Positions 42,185 to 49,298 of a stretch of DNA of 64,000 nt are shown one piece after another. Below the pieces are notes generated by a model, which was not told the origin of the DNA, did not search any database, and saw only the letters and a list, made by a program, of their open reading frames with translations. The position numbers were made by a program, and so were the translations under genes. Source of the DNA: Bradyrhizobium embrapense. GTDB taxonomy: Bacteria > Pseudomonadota > Alphaproteobacteria > Rhizobiales > Xanthobacteraceae. The stretch is taken from assembly GCF_001189235.2 (NCBI RefSeq), contig NZ_LFIP02000003.1, forward strand, positions 744,001 to 808,000, read 5' to 3'. Each line of letters begins with the position of its first letter. Within the stretch, counting starts at the first letter, position 1.

Positions 42185-43999
42185 GTGTGCGGCATATTTG
42201 GCCTCGTAGATAAGACCGGGCCCGTCGATGCCCGCCAAGTGGACCAGATGACCGATCTCGTCGCCCACCGCGGTCCGGATGGGCGTGGGGTCAGGGTCAA
42301 CGGGAACGTCGGGATGGGACACCGGCGACTGGCCATCATCGATCTGACCGACGACGGCGCACAGCCGATGCGCGACAGACGGCTTCCCATCTGGATCACC
42401 TACAACGGCGAGATCTACAATTACGTTGAGCTCCGCACCGAACTCGAGGCTCTCGGATATACTTTCCATACGGCCTCGGATACCGAGGTCTTGCTCACAG
42501 CCTATGTTTGCTGGGGTGCAGGGTGCCTCGAACGCTTCAACGGCATGTGGGCGTTTGCGATCCACGACGAGCGCGACAACACGCTGTTCTGCGCTCGCGA
42601 TAGGTTCGGCGTGAAGCCGTTCTACTACGTCAATACGGCGACGCAGTTCGCGTTCGGCTCGGAGATCCGCCAGCTTCTTCCGCTGATCGGGCGCCCGATC
42701 GCGGACGACGATCTGATCAACGATTTCCTCGTTTGCGGCATGACCGACCACACCAGCCGGACCTTCTTCAAGGGCGTCGAGAAGCTGCCTCCCGGGCATC
42801 GCATGCGCGTCGATGTGTCGACGGGGCAGGTCGAAATCGAGCGCTACTATTCGCTTGCGCCCGGACCGGCCGTGTCCGACGAAAGCGGCGCAGCAAAATT
42901 GCTGCGCGAGCTGCTTGATGATGCGACGCGTCTGCGGTTGCGTTCGGATGTCCGTGTCGGAACCTGCCTGTCGGGTGGGCTGGACAGTTCGAGCGTCGCG
43001 ACGCTGGCTGCGCGGCGCTATGCGCCAGGCTCGAGCGAGCGCTTCTTTGCCATCACCGCCGTGAGCGAGCAGGCGTCCAACAATGAGGAGGCGTACGCGG
43101 CGGAAGTTGCGGGAAAGGCGGAGCTGAACTGGTTGCGCACCAAGCCGTCCTATCAGGACTTCGCATCCACGACCGAGACATTGCTCGACGTCCAGGAGGA
43201 GCCGTTCGCTGGCCCTTCGATCATGATGCAGTATGCGGTGATGAAGGCCGCGCGATCGAACGGCGTCATCGTGCTGCTCGACGGTCAGGGCGGTGACGAA
43301 ACATTGCTGGGGTACCATCGCTACTATGCGGCCTGGTTGCGCGACCATCTTCGCAGCGGTGGCGTCGGTGGATTTCTGTCCGCCTTCGGCGCCGCCACGC
43401 AAGCGGGTATTTCGCGCGGGCGGTTGCTGATGTATCTGTTCGGTGCCAGCTCGGCAGGGCTGCGCGCTGCCTATTACCGGCTGCGTTATGCGTTCCTCAG
43501 AAATCCCGACTTGCCCGAACCGCTTCGCCGCTTTGCGTCGAAGACGAGGGATGCGCAGGCCATGCAGGTGCTGGAGATTACCGAGACCAATCTGCCGATG
43601 CTGCTGCGTTTCGAAGACAAGAACTCGATGCGGTTCGGCATCGAAACGCGGCTTCCGTTCCTTGACTATCGCTTCGTCGAGTTTGCCTTGGCGCTGCCAA
43701 CGCGCATCAAGCTGAACAAGGGATGGCCAAAATGGCCGCTCCGTGCCGCCATGAGCGATCTCTTGCCGGCCAGCATCAGCTGGCGGAGGGACAAGATCGG
43801 TTTTGCCGCCCCCGACCAAATCTGGCTCACGCGGCACTCGGCCGTGATGCATGACAAGGTGATCGCAAGCGCGCTCCTGGCCCGCTATGTCGACATGCCG
43901 AAGCTCAAGCGGAAATTTCACCGGCTCGATCTCGGCATGCGCTGGAGGCTTTATTGCGTTGCGCTCTGGGGTGAGCGCTTTCGGGTAGAAGCGCCATGA
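42185..43999 (+). CDS. asnB: Asparagine synthetase B-like amidotransferase (copy 2)
   Basis: This 604-aa glutamine-dependent amidotransferase starts with GTG at 42185, giving MCGIFGLVDKTGP with Cys2 as glutaminase nucleophile; GGATAGG lies eight bases before. This start is required because the cysteine must be residue 2 after Met removal. HRGPDGRG, the YNGEIYNYVELR loop, and CLSGGLDSSSVATLA in the synthetase domain are intact. It is followed 76 bases later by a WbuB-like glycosyltransferase. The position in a glycan locus argues for sugar carboxylate amidation; a housekeeping asparagine role is the alternative. Confidence 0.9.
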   Translation: MCGIFGLVDKTGPVDARQVDQMTDLVAHRGPDGRGVRVNGNVGMGHRRLAIIDLTDDGAQPMRDRRLPIWITYNGEIYNYVELRTELEALGYTFHTASDTEVLLTAYVCWGAGCLERFNGMWAFAIHDERDNTLFCARDRFGVKPFYYVNTATQFAFGSEIRQLLPLIGRPIADDDLINDFLVCGMTDHTSRTFFKGVEKLPPGHRMRVDVSTGQVEIERYYSLAPGPAVSDESGAAKLLRELLDDATRLRLRSDVRVGTCLSGGLDSSSVATLAARRYAPGSSERFFAITAVSEQASNNEEAYAAEVAGKAELNWLRTKPSYQDFASTTETLLDVQEEPFAGPSIMMQYAVMKAARSNGVIVLLDGQGGDETLLGYHRYYAAWLRDHLRSGGVGGFLSAFGAATQAGISRGRLLMYLFGASSAGLRAAYYRLRYAFLRNPDLPEPLRRFASKTRDAQAMQVLEITETNLPMLLRFEDKNSMRFGIETRLPFLDYRFVEFALALPTRIKLNKGWPKWPLRAAMSDLLPASISWRRDKIGFAAPDQIWLTRHSAVMHDKVIASALLARYVDMPKLKRKFHRLDLGMRWRLYCVALWGERFRVEAP

Positions 44000-44075
44000 G
44001 GCCCGATGATTCCTGGATATCATCGTTGCCGTCGGCAAATGCCGGCTTGTCGGCCACTGCTTTCCGGGCTGCCCG

Positions 44076-45293
44076 ATGAACATCTGGCTATTGCACCCGT
44101 TCGCAGGAGGGCCGGGCCTCGGTCGTCACTGGCGTCCGTTTTGGTTGGCAGATGCCTGGAGCAAGATGGGGCATCGGGTCGTCGTGGTCAGTGCCGGCTT
44201 CCATCACCTGCACAGGGAGCCGCGCGCGCCGGGGCCGCAGCGGATCAACGGTGTCGACTTCTGGTTCCTCGATACCCCACGCTATGATGGCGGCAATCTC
44301 GGGCGGCTTCGCAACAATTTGAGCTTTGCGCCGGCGTTTCGTTCGGCGACGTCCGCGATCGCCGCGCAATTCGGCGAGCCGGACCTGATGATCGCGTCTA
44401 GCCCGCATCTGTTCTTCATTTCGGCGGCGCGTCAGATCGCACGGCGCTTCGGTGCCCGGTTCTGGCTCGAGGTTCGTGACCTCTGGCCGGAGAGCATCGT
44501 GGCGCTTGGAATGACCCCGACCTGGCACCCCCTCGTGCGGCTGCTCGGCTGGAAGGAGCGGTCCGCCTATCGCGCCGCCGATCGCGTGATTTGTCTTTTG
44601 GCCGGTGCAGAAGCCCATATGCGGGCGCGCGGCTTGAGCGCCGGCAAGTTCATCTGGATCCCCAACGGGGTGTCCGACGGCGAGATCCAGAGCGCGCTGA
44701 CGATCGAAGCGCTTCGTCATCCGTTGATAGACCGCATCGATCAGCTGAAGCAGGAGGGCAGGCGGGTTGTCCTCTATGCCGGCGGCATGGGGCCGCCAAA
44801 CGCGGTGGAGGTCATTCTCGAGGCCGCGGCTGCTCTCGGCAGCGCAGCCCCCGGGATCAGCTTCGTTCTGATCGGTTCAGGCACCTCGCTCGCCGCACTG
44901 AGGCAGCGGGCGGTGGGGCTTGCCAACGTGGAGTTTCACGACGAAGTCGATCGGTCGATTGTGCATGGCATGCTGAACGCCTCCGATTGCGCGGTCGTCG
45001 CCTTCCACAAGAACGCGCTCTACCACCACGGCATCAGCCCCAACAAGCTGTTCGACTATTGCCTCTTCGCACCGCGCAGCGTCATTGCCTGCGAAGAGCG
45101 GGCGCTCGCCGGGCTCGAGGATTTGGTGACCGCCCGATGCGCGCCGGACGACCCCGGCGCACTCGCCGCGTCCCTGCGCGCGGCGCTGGATGGTCCAGCG
45201 CGTTTGCGGGCCGAACGCGTCGCCATCGCGCAGCGCTACAGCTATTCGACGCTCGCCGGGCGGTACCTGGCCGATCCGGGTGATCCTGCCTAG
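44076..45293 (+). CDS. WbuB-like family 4 glycosyltransferase
   Basis: This 405-aa GT-B glycosyltransferase has an N-terminus (MNIWLLHPFAGGPGLGRHWR) and FWLEVRDLWPESIVALGM typical of WbuB/WbpY-like transferases that add N-acetyl amino sugars. VVLYAGGMGPPNAVEVILEA and KLFDYCLFAPRSVIA form the nucleotide-sugar side. It is the last gene of the operon with asnB copy 2; the next promoter begins about 60 bases after its stop. Linkage and sugar are unknown. Confidence 0.88.
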   Translation: MNIWLLHPFAGGPGLGRHWRPFWLADAWSKMGHRVVVVSAGFHHLHREPRAPGPQRINGVDFWFLDTPRYDGGNLGRLRNNLSFAPAFRSATSAIAAQFGEPDLMIASSPHLFFISAARQIARRFGARFWLEVRDLWPESIVALGMTPTWHPLVRLLGWKERSAYRAADRVICLLAGAEAHMRARGLSAGKFIWIPNGVSDGEIQSALTIEALRHPLIDRIDQLKQEGRRVVLYAGGMGPPNAVEVILEAAAALGSAAPGISFVLIGSGTSLAALRQRAVGLANVEFHDEVDRSIVHGMLNASDCAVVAFHKNALYHHGISPNKLFDYCLFAPRSVIACEERALAGLEDLVTARCAPDDPGALAASLRAALDGPARLRAERVAIAQRYSYSTLAGRYLADPGDPA

Positions 45294-45352
45294 GTGTGGC
45301 TGCCGTGACACATTGCCGTTATAAAATATGTTTATTATCAATGCATTATCAT

Positions 45353-45395
45353 GTTCATAGCGTGAACGAATTCCCTTGACGTTCATCCGATGAAC
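45353..45395. promoter_or_regulatory. Two palindromic operators (GTTCAT-N3-ATGAAC type)
   Basis: GTTCAT-AGC-GTGAAC (45353-45367) and GTTCAT-CCG-ATGAAC (45381-45395) are the same 6-3-6 inverted repeat, the second perfect and the first with one arm mismatch. Their centres are 28 bp apart. The second lies between the candidate -35 and -10 elements of the promoter of the winged-helix gene. Such an arrangement strongly suggests binding by a dimeric regulator, most simply the winged-helix protein encoded next. Binding is inferred. Confidence 0.7.
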
Positions 45396-45405
45396 GCGCT
45401 ATCAG
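45376..45405 (+). promoter_or_regulatory. Candidate sigma-70 promoter of the regulator/NusG operon
   Basis: TTGACG (45376-45381), 18 bases, then TATCAG (45400-45405) match the -35 and -10 consensus reasonably. The spacer contains a perfect operator palindrome. Transcription would start near 45412, about 18 bases before the ATG at 45430, leaving GGGGATAGG as ribosome-binding site. A predicted element only. Confidence 0.5.
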
Positions 45406-45429
45406 GCTCCTCCAGTGGGGATAGGCGTG

Positions 45430-46068
45430 ATGGCGGGCATTCTACCGACAGATGAGAATGACAGCGACCGGCTGGTGCTCGGTCTGCTCACCTCGCTTGA
45501 AGCCGATGGTGCGCAGTCGCAGCGGCGGATTGCAGCCGATCTCGGCGTCGCGCTCGGCCTGGTCAACGCCTACCTGAAGCGGGCGATCAAGAAGGGCTTC
45601 GTCAAAGTCGGGCAGGCGCCGGCCCGGCGTTATGCCTATTACCTCACGCCGCAGGGCTTCTCCGAGAAATCGCGACTGACCGTCCAATTCCTGTCCGACT
45701 CCTTTTCGCTCTTCCGCAAGGCGAAGGAGGAGTATGGCAGGCTGTTTGAGCGTGCTCAGGCGCTCGGCTTTAGGCGGGTGGTGCTCGCCGGACAATCCGA
45801 CCTCTGCGAAATTGCGATCCTGTGCGCGGTCGACGGGCCAATCTCGATCCTTGCGATCGTTGATCCCGATGCAATCGCGACCCGGTTCATCGGCGTCAAG
45901 GTCGTCTCCTCCTATGCGTTGGTGGACGAGCCGTTCGATGCGGTCGTTGTGACGCATCTGACGGCGGCGCGCAGCGTATTCGAGCAGGCGGTCGGCAATT
46001 TCGGCGCCGAGAAAGTCCTTGCGCCGGATCTGCTGGGCCTGCGGCCAAAGCAGTCGCTGGGAGCGTGA
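45430..46068 (+). CDS. Winged-helix transcriptional regulator of the glycan locus
   Basis: This 212-aa protein has a MarR-like winged helix at about residues 10-80 (QSQRRIAADLGVALGLVNAY, then KRAIKKGFVKVGQAPARRYA, then YYLTPQGF). The C-terminal half (VVLAGQSDLCEIAILCAVDG, IDPD-like IVDPDAIATRF) looks like a Rossmann-type small-molecule or nucleotide-sugar sensor. I use the ATG at 45430 with GGGGATAGG ahead of it; GTG codons at 45415 and 45427 are alternatives. It overlaps the NusG paralogue by GTGA. Similar wHTH-NusG pairs head exopolysaccharide loci in other Alphaproteobacteria. Paired palindromes upstream suggest autoregulation. Confidence 0.82.
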   Translation: MAGILPTDENDSDRLVLGLLTSLEADGAQSQRRIAADLGVALGLVNAYLKRAIKKGFVKVGQAPARRYAYYLTPQGFSEKSRLTVQFLSDSFSLFRKAKEEYGRLFERAQALGFRRVVLAGQSDLCEIAILCAVDGPISILAIVDPDAIATRFIGVKVVSSYALVDEPFDAVVVTHLTAARSVFEQAVGNFGAEKVLAPDLLGLRPKQSLGA

Positions 46069-46583
46069 TCGCCATGGAGCACGGTTCACGCTGGTACGTC
46101 GTCCAGACCCAGGTCAACGCCGAAGCAAAGGCGGCCGCCAACCTCGAGCGGCAGGGTTTCTCGATCTATTTCCCTCGTTACCTCAAGCGCCGCAGCCACG
46201 CCAGGAAGGTGGAGATTGTGCCGCGTCCGTTGTTCCCGCGTTATCTCTTCGTCGGGATCGATCTCGCATCGCAGCGATGGCGTGCCATTCAATCGACGCT
46301 CGGCGTGTCGCATCTCGTGTGTGTGGGAGACCGGCCGGCGGTGGTGGAAGACCGCGTCATCGATGCCTTGAAGGGGCGCGAAGACGACGCCGGCTTCATC
46401 ACGCTTGCGCGCCGGCCGGCATTCTCGCCGGGGGATAAAGTGCGAATTGTCGAAGGTGCGTTCGTCGACAGTCTTGCGCTCGTCGAAGACGCCAGCGATC
46501 AGCATCGCGTTGCGGTTCTCTTGAACCTGTTGGGCCGCAAGGTCCGTGTTCTTGTCGGAACGGACCTGATCGCGGCGGCGTAA
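46065..46583 (+). CDS. NusG-family specialised antitermination factor (RfaH/UpxY/LoaP-like)
   Basis: This 172-aa NusG paralogue has an NGN domain at about residues 8-105 (RWYVVQTQVNAEAKAAANLE, FSIYFPRYLKRRSHARKV, PRPLFPRYLFVGIDL) and a KOW domain at about 125-165 (FSPGDKVRIVEGAFVDSLAL). It lacks the genomic context of housekeeping nusG (no secE or rplK). Paralogues in polysaccharide loci travel with RNA polymerase and prevent early termination in long operons. The start is GTG at 46065 overlapping the previous stop, or ATG at 46074. It precedes a 17-kb run of glycan genes, its likely target. Confidence 0.88.
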   Translation: MIAMEHGSRWYVVQTQVNAEAKAAANLERQGFSIYFPRYLKRRSHARKVEIVPRPLFPRYLFVGIDLASQRWRAIQSTLGVSHLVCVGDRPAVVEDRVIDALKGREDDAGFITLARRPAFSPGDKVRIVEGAFVDSLALVEDASDQHRVAVLLNLLGRKVRVLVGTDLIAAA

Positions 46584-46586
46584 GTG

Positions 46587-46606
46587 CGCCTGCCCTCGGG
46601 CAGGCG
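46587..46606 (+). promoter_or_regulatory. GC-rich RNA hairpin after the NusG paralogue
   Basis: C-GCCTGCC, loop CTCG, then GGCAGGC-G form a perfect 8-bp stem directly after the stop codon. There is no U-run, so an intrinsic terminator is unlikely. It lies in the 112-base leader between the NusG-like gene and the first long-operon gene, where such a factor could act or where attenuation could occur. Function inferred. Confidence 0.45.
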
Positions 46607-46695
46607 TGATGGACATGTTTGGCTTGGGTGTGATGCTCGATTCACCCCGAGTGCGGTAGCTTGCCTGAAGCAGGCGGAAAACGTTTGAGGGACCC

Positions 46696-47634
46696 ATGAC
46701 GACTTACGCACTGATCGGCGCTGCCGGCTACATCGCGCCGCGGCACATGCGGGCGATGGCCGAGACCGGCGGCAATCTGGCTGTGGCGTACGATCCCAAC
46801 GATTCCGTGGGCATCATGGACAGCCATTTTCCGGATGCCGAGTTCTTCACCCAGTTCGAGCTGTTCGATCGTCACGTCGACCAGTTGCGCAGAGGCGGCA
46901 GGAAGATCGACTACGTGTCGATCTGCTCGCCGAACTACCTGCACGATGCGCATTGCCGGTTTGCGCTGCGCTCGGGCGTGGATGCCATCTGCGAAAAGCC
47001 ACTGGTCCTCAATCCCGGCGACATCGACGAACTGGCCGCCATCGAGCAGGACACCGGCCGCCGCATTTCGACCATTCTGCAATTGCGGCTGCATCCGGCG
47101 ATCATCGCCCTGCGCGATCGCTTCGCGAACTCGAACAAGCGCCACAAGGTCGAGCTGACCTACATCACGTCACGCGGGCGCTGGTATCACACCTCCTGGA
47201 AGGGAGCGGACACCAAGTCCGGTGGTGTCGCGACCAATATCGGGGTGCATTTCTTCGACATGCTGAGCTTCGTGTTCGGCCCCGCCAGCCGCAACGAGGC
47301 GCACCTGCGTGAAGAGGAGAGGGCGGCTGGTTCCCTGGAGTGCGAGCGCGCGGACGTGAGCTGGTTCCTGTCGCTGGACCGCAACGATCTGCCCGACAGC
47401 GTGAAGGGCAAGAAGACGACCTATCGCTCGATCACCGTCGACGGCGAAGAGGTCGAATTCTCGGAAGGGTTCACCGATCTCCATACGCGGAGCTATGAGG
47501 AAATCGTTGCCGGCCGCGGCTTCAGACTGGACGAGGTCCGCCCCTCGATCGATATCGTCTCGACGTTTCGCCACGCGCCGATCGTCAGAAGCAACGGCGT
47601 TCACGCCTTTGCCCAGAAGGCGATGCACAGATGA
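46696..47634 (+). CDS. wlbA: WlbA/WbpB-like UDP-sugar 3-dehydrogenase (Gfo/Idh/MocA family)
   Basis: This 312-aa NAD-dependent oxidoreductase shows YALIGAAGYIAPRHMRAMAE for NAD binding, SICSPNYLHDAHCRFALRSG, the DAICEKPLVLNP block with the catalytic-region EKP, and GGVATNIGVHFFDMLSFVFG. These match WlbA/WbpB, which oxidise C3 of UDP-N-acetylglucosaminuronic acid on the way to UDP-2,3-diacetamido-2,3-dideoxyglucuronate. The next gene is the matching acetyltransferase, overlapping by ATGA. The aminotransferase could be the DegT gene at 60977; the C6 dehydrogenase is not in the window. Confidence 0.87.
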   Translation: MTTYALIGAAGYIAPRHMRAMAETGGNLAVAYDPNDSVGIMDSHFPDAEFFTQFELFDRHVDQLRRGGRKIDYVSICSPNYLHDAHCRFALRSGVDAICEKPLVLNPGDIDELAAIEQDTGRRISTILQLRLHPAIIALRDRFANSNKRHKVELTYITSRGRWYHTSWKGADTKSGGVATNIGVHFFDMLSFVFGPASRNEAHLREEERAAGSLECERADVSWFLSLDRNDLPDSVKGKKTTYRSITVDGEEVEFSEGFTDLHTRSYEEIVAGRGFRLDEVRPSIDIVSTFRHAPIVRSNGVHAFAQKAMHR

Positions 47635-48224
47635 GCCAGATGCGCGAGGATCCGCGCTTCCCGGGCGTCCTGATCCATCAATCGAGCTACGTTGACGATG
47701 GGGCGGTGCTCGGGCGCGGCACCAAGATCTGGCACTTCTGCCATATTCTGCCGCGCACGGTGATCGGCGAGGATTGCTCGATCGGCCAGAACGTGATGAT
47801 CGGTCCGAACGTGACGATCGGAAACGGCTGCAAGATCCAGAACAACGTCTCGATCTATGACGGTGTCGAGCTCGGCGATGACGTGTTCTGCGGTCCGAGC
47901 TGCGTCTTCACGAACGTGAACAATCCGCGCGCCGGGGTGTCGCGGAAGGACGAGTTCCGAAAGACGCCGATCGGGCGCGGCGCCAGCATTGGCGCCAATG
48001 CGACCATCGTCTGCGGACATTCGCTGGGCGAGTACTGCTTCATCGGAGCAGGTTCCGTCGTCACGAAGGATGTCGCTGCATTTTCGTTGATGGCGGGCAA
48101 TCCGGCCCGCCGAATTGGTTGGATGAGCAGAGCGGGCGAGCGGCTGGGCAGCGATCTGGTCTGCCCGCGCACTCATCGTCGTTATGAGCTTCACAATGAA
48201 GCGCTGGTGGAAATCGAGGGTTGA
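47631..48224 (+). CDS. wlbB: WlbB/WbpD-like N-acetyltransferase (left-handed beta-helix)
   Basis: This 197-aa hexapeptide acetyltransferase contains YVDDGAVLGRGTKIWHFCHI, the repeat-rich SIGQNVMIGPNVTIGNGCKI, QNNVSIYDGVELGDDVFCGP and FTNVNNPRAGVSRKDEFR with a conserved Asn loop. GAGSVVTKDVAAFSLMAGNP closes the helix, and a Cys-containing tail (LVCPRTHRRYEL) follows. These match WbpD/WlbB, which acetylate the 3-amino group of UDP-GlcNAc(3NH2)A. It is coupled to wlbA by ATGA. It is distinct from the shorter acetyltransferase at 33108. Confidence 0.87.
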   Translation: MSQMREDPRFPGVLIHQSSYVDDGAVLGRGTKIWHFCHILPRTVIGEDCSIGQNVMIGPNVTIGNGCKIQNNVSIYDGVELGDDVFCGPSCVFTNVNNPRAGVSRKDEFRKTPIGRGASIGANATIVCGHSLGEYCFIGAGSVVTKDVAAFSLMAGNPARRIGWMSRAGERLGSDLVCPRTHRRYELHNEALVEIEG

Positions 48225-48229
48225 AGAAA

Positions 48230-49225
48230 ATGGACATTCGCGGAAAGAAGGTTGTCGTTATCGGGGGCGCCGGGCTGATCGGGTCGCATGCGGTCGATCA
48301 ACTGACGCAGACTGACGTCGGCGAGATCGTCATTTACGACAATTTCGTGCGCGGCACGCATGAGAACCTTGCCGGCGCGTTGCGCGACCCCCGCGTCAAG
48401 ATCTTCGAGGCCGGCGGCGACATCACGCAGACCGACATCCTCGATGCGGCGCTGAAGGGAGCCGACGGGGTGTTCCAGTTCGCTGCGCTCTGGCTGTTGC
48501 AGTGTCACGAATTCCCGCGGACGGCTTTTGACGTCAACGTCAACGGGATGTTCAACGTCCTGGACGGATGCGTGCGCAACGGCGTCAAGCGGCTGGTCTG
48601 GTCGTCGTCGGCTTCCGTCTATGGCGATGCCGTCGAGGAGCCGATGACGGAAGACCATCCGTTCAACAACAAGAACTTCTATGGTGCCACCAAGATCTGC
48701 GGCGAGGCGATGGCCCGCGCCTATCACTTCCGCTACGGCCTCGACTATGTCGGCCTGCGATACATGAACGTGTACGGACCGCGGCAGGACTACCGCGGCG
48801 CCTACATCGCCGTGATCATGAAGATGCTCGACGCGATCGACAAGGGAGAAGGGCCGACCATCCTGGGAGATGGCTCGGAGGCGTTCGATTTCGTTGCGGT
48901 GGAGGATTGCGCGCGCGCCAATCTGTGCGCCATGGGCGCGAGCGCGACGGATCGCTTCTACAATGTCGGCACCGGGCACCGGACCTCGCTGAAGCAGATC
49001 GCCGAAAAGCTGCTGAACCTCACCGGTTCGAATCAACCCATCAACTATGCGCCGCGCAGCCAGGCCACGCTCGTGCGCAACCGGATCGGATCGCCGAAGC
49101 GGGCACAGGAGGAGATCGGCTTCACTGCCGCGATTGATTTGGACGAAGGGCTGCGGCGGCTGATCGACTGGCGCAGAAGCCATATCGATCAGGTCGATCA
49201 GCGTCGTGCCAAGGCTCAGATCTAA
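48230..49225 (+). CDS. NAD-dependent nucleotide-sugar epimerase/dehydratase
   Basis: This 331-aa extended SDR has VVVIGGAGLIGSHAVDQL for NAD binding, DNFVRGTHENLAGAL, VWSSSASVYGDAVEEPM, catalytic YGATK and RYMNVYGPRQDYRGAYIAVI. The pattern fits UDP-glucose or UDP-GlcNAc 4-epimerase-like enzymes, and it may convert the diacetamido sugar to another epimer. I start at the ATG at 48230; a TTG nine bases upstream is also open. Three short direct repeats overlap its stop codon. Confidence 0.87.
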   Translation: MDIRGKKVVVIGGAGLIGSHAVDQLTQTDVGEIVIYDNFVRGTHENLAGALRDPRVKIFEAGGDITQTDILDAALKGADGVFQFAALWLLQCHEFPRTAFDVNVNGMFNVLDGCVRNGVKRLVWSSSASVYGDAVEEPMTEDHPFNNKNFYGATKICGEAMARAYHFRYGLDYVGLRYMNVYGPRQDYRGAYIAVIMKMLDAIDKGEGPTILGDGSEAFDFVAVEDCARANLCAMGASATDRFYNVGTGHRTSLKQIAEKLLNLTGSNQPINYAPRSQATLVRNRIGSPKRAQEEIGFTAAIDLDEGLRRLIDWRRSHIDQVDQRRAKAQI

Positions 49226-49258
49226 AAAGAGGCCCAGATCTGAAAGGCTCAGATCTGA
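49211..49258 (+). repeat. Three tandem 13-mer copies of GGCTCAGATCTGA
   Basis: GGCTCAGATCTAA, GGCCCAGATCTGA and GGCTCAGATCTGA occur in a row; the first includes the epimerase stop codon TAA. The unit contains the palindrome CAGATCTG (variant in the first). This looks like slippage amplification or a small set of binding sites between the epimerase and asnB copy 3. Confidence 0.6.
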
Positions 49259-49298
49259 GCTCGCATCCGACATCATGGAATAGATCGGCCAGAATCAC

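Noticed and set aside
42092..44083. A 663-codon open frame antisense to asnB copy 2 (similar long frames lie opposite asnB copies 1 and 3)
   Set aside because: High GC makes long antisense frames common. The plus strand has complete AsnB motifs and the antisense product has none.
46587..46606. An intrinsic terminator after the NusG paralogue
   Set aside because: The stem is strong but no T-run follows, so I list it as a hairpin of unknown role.
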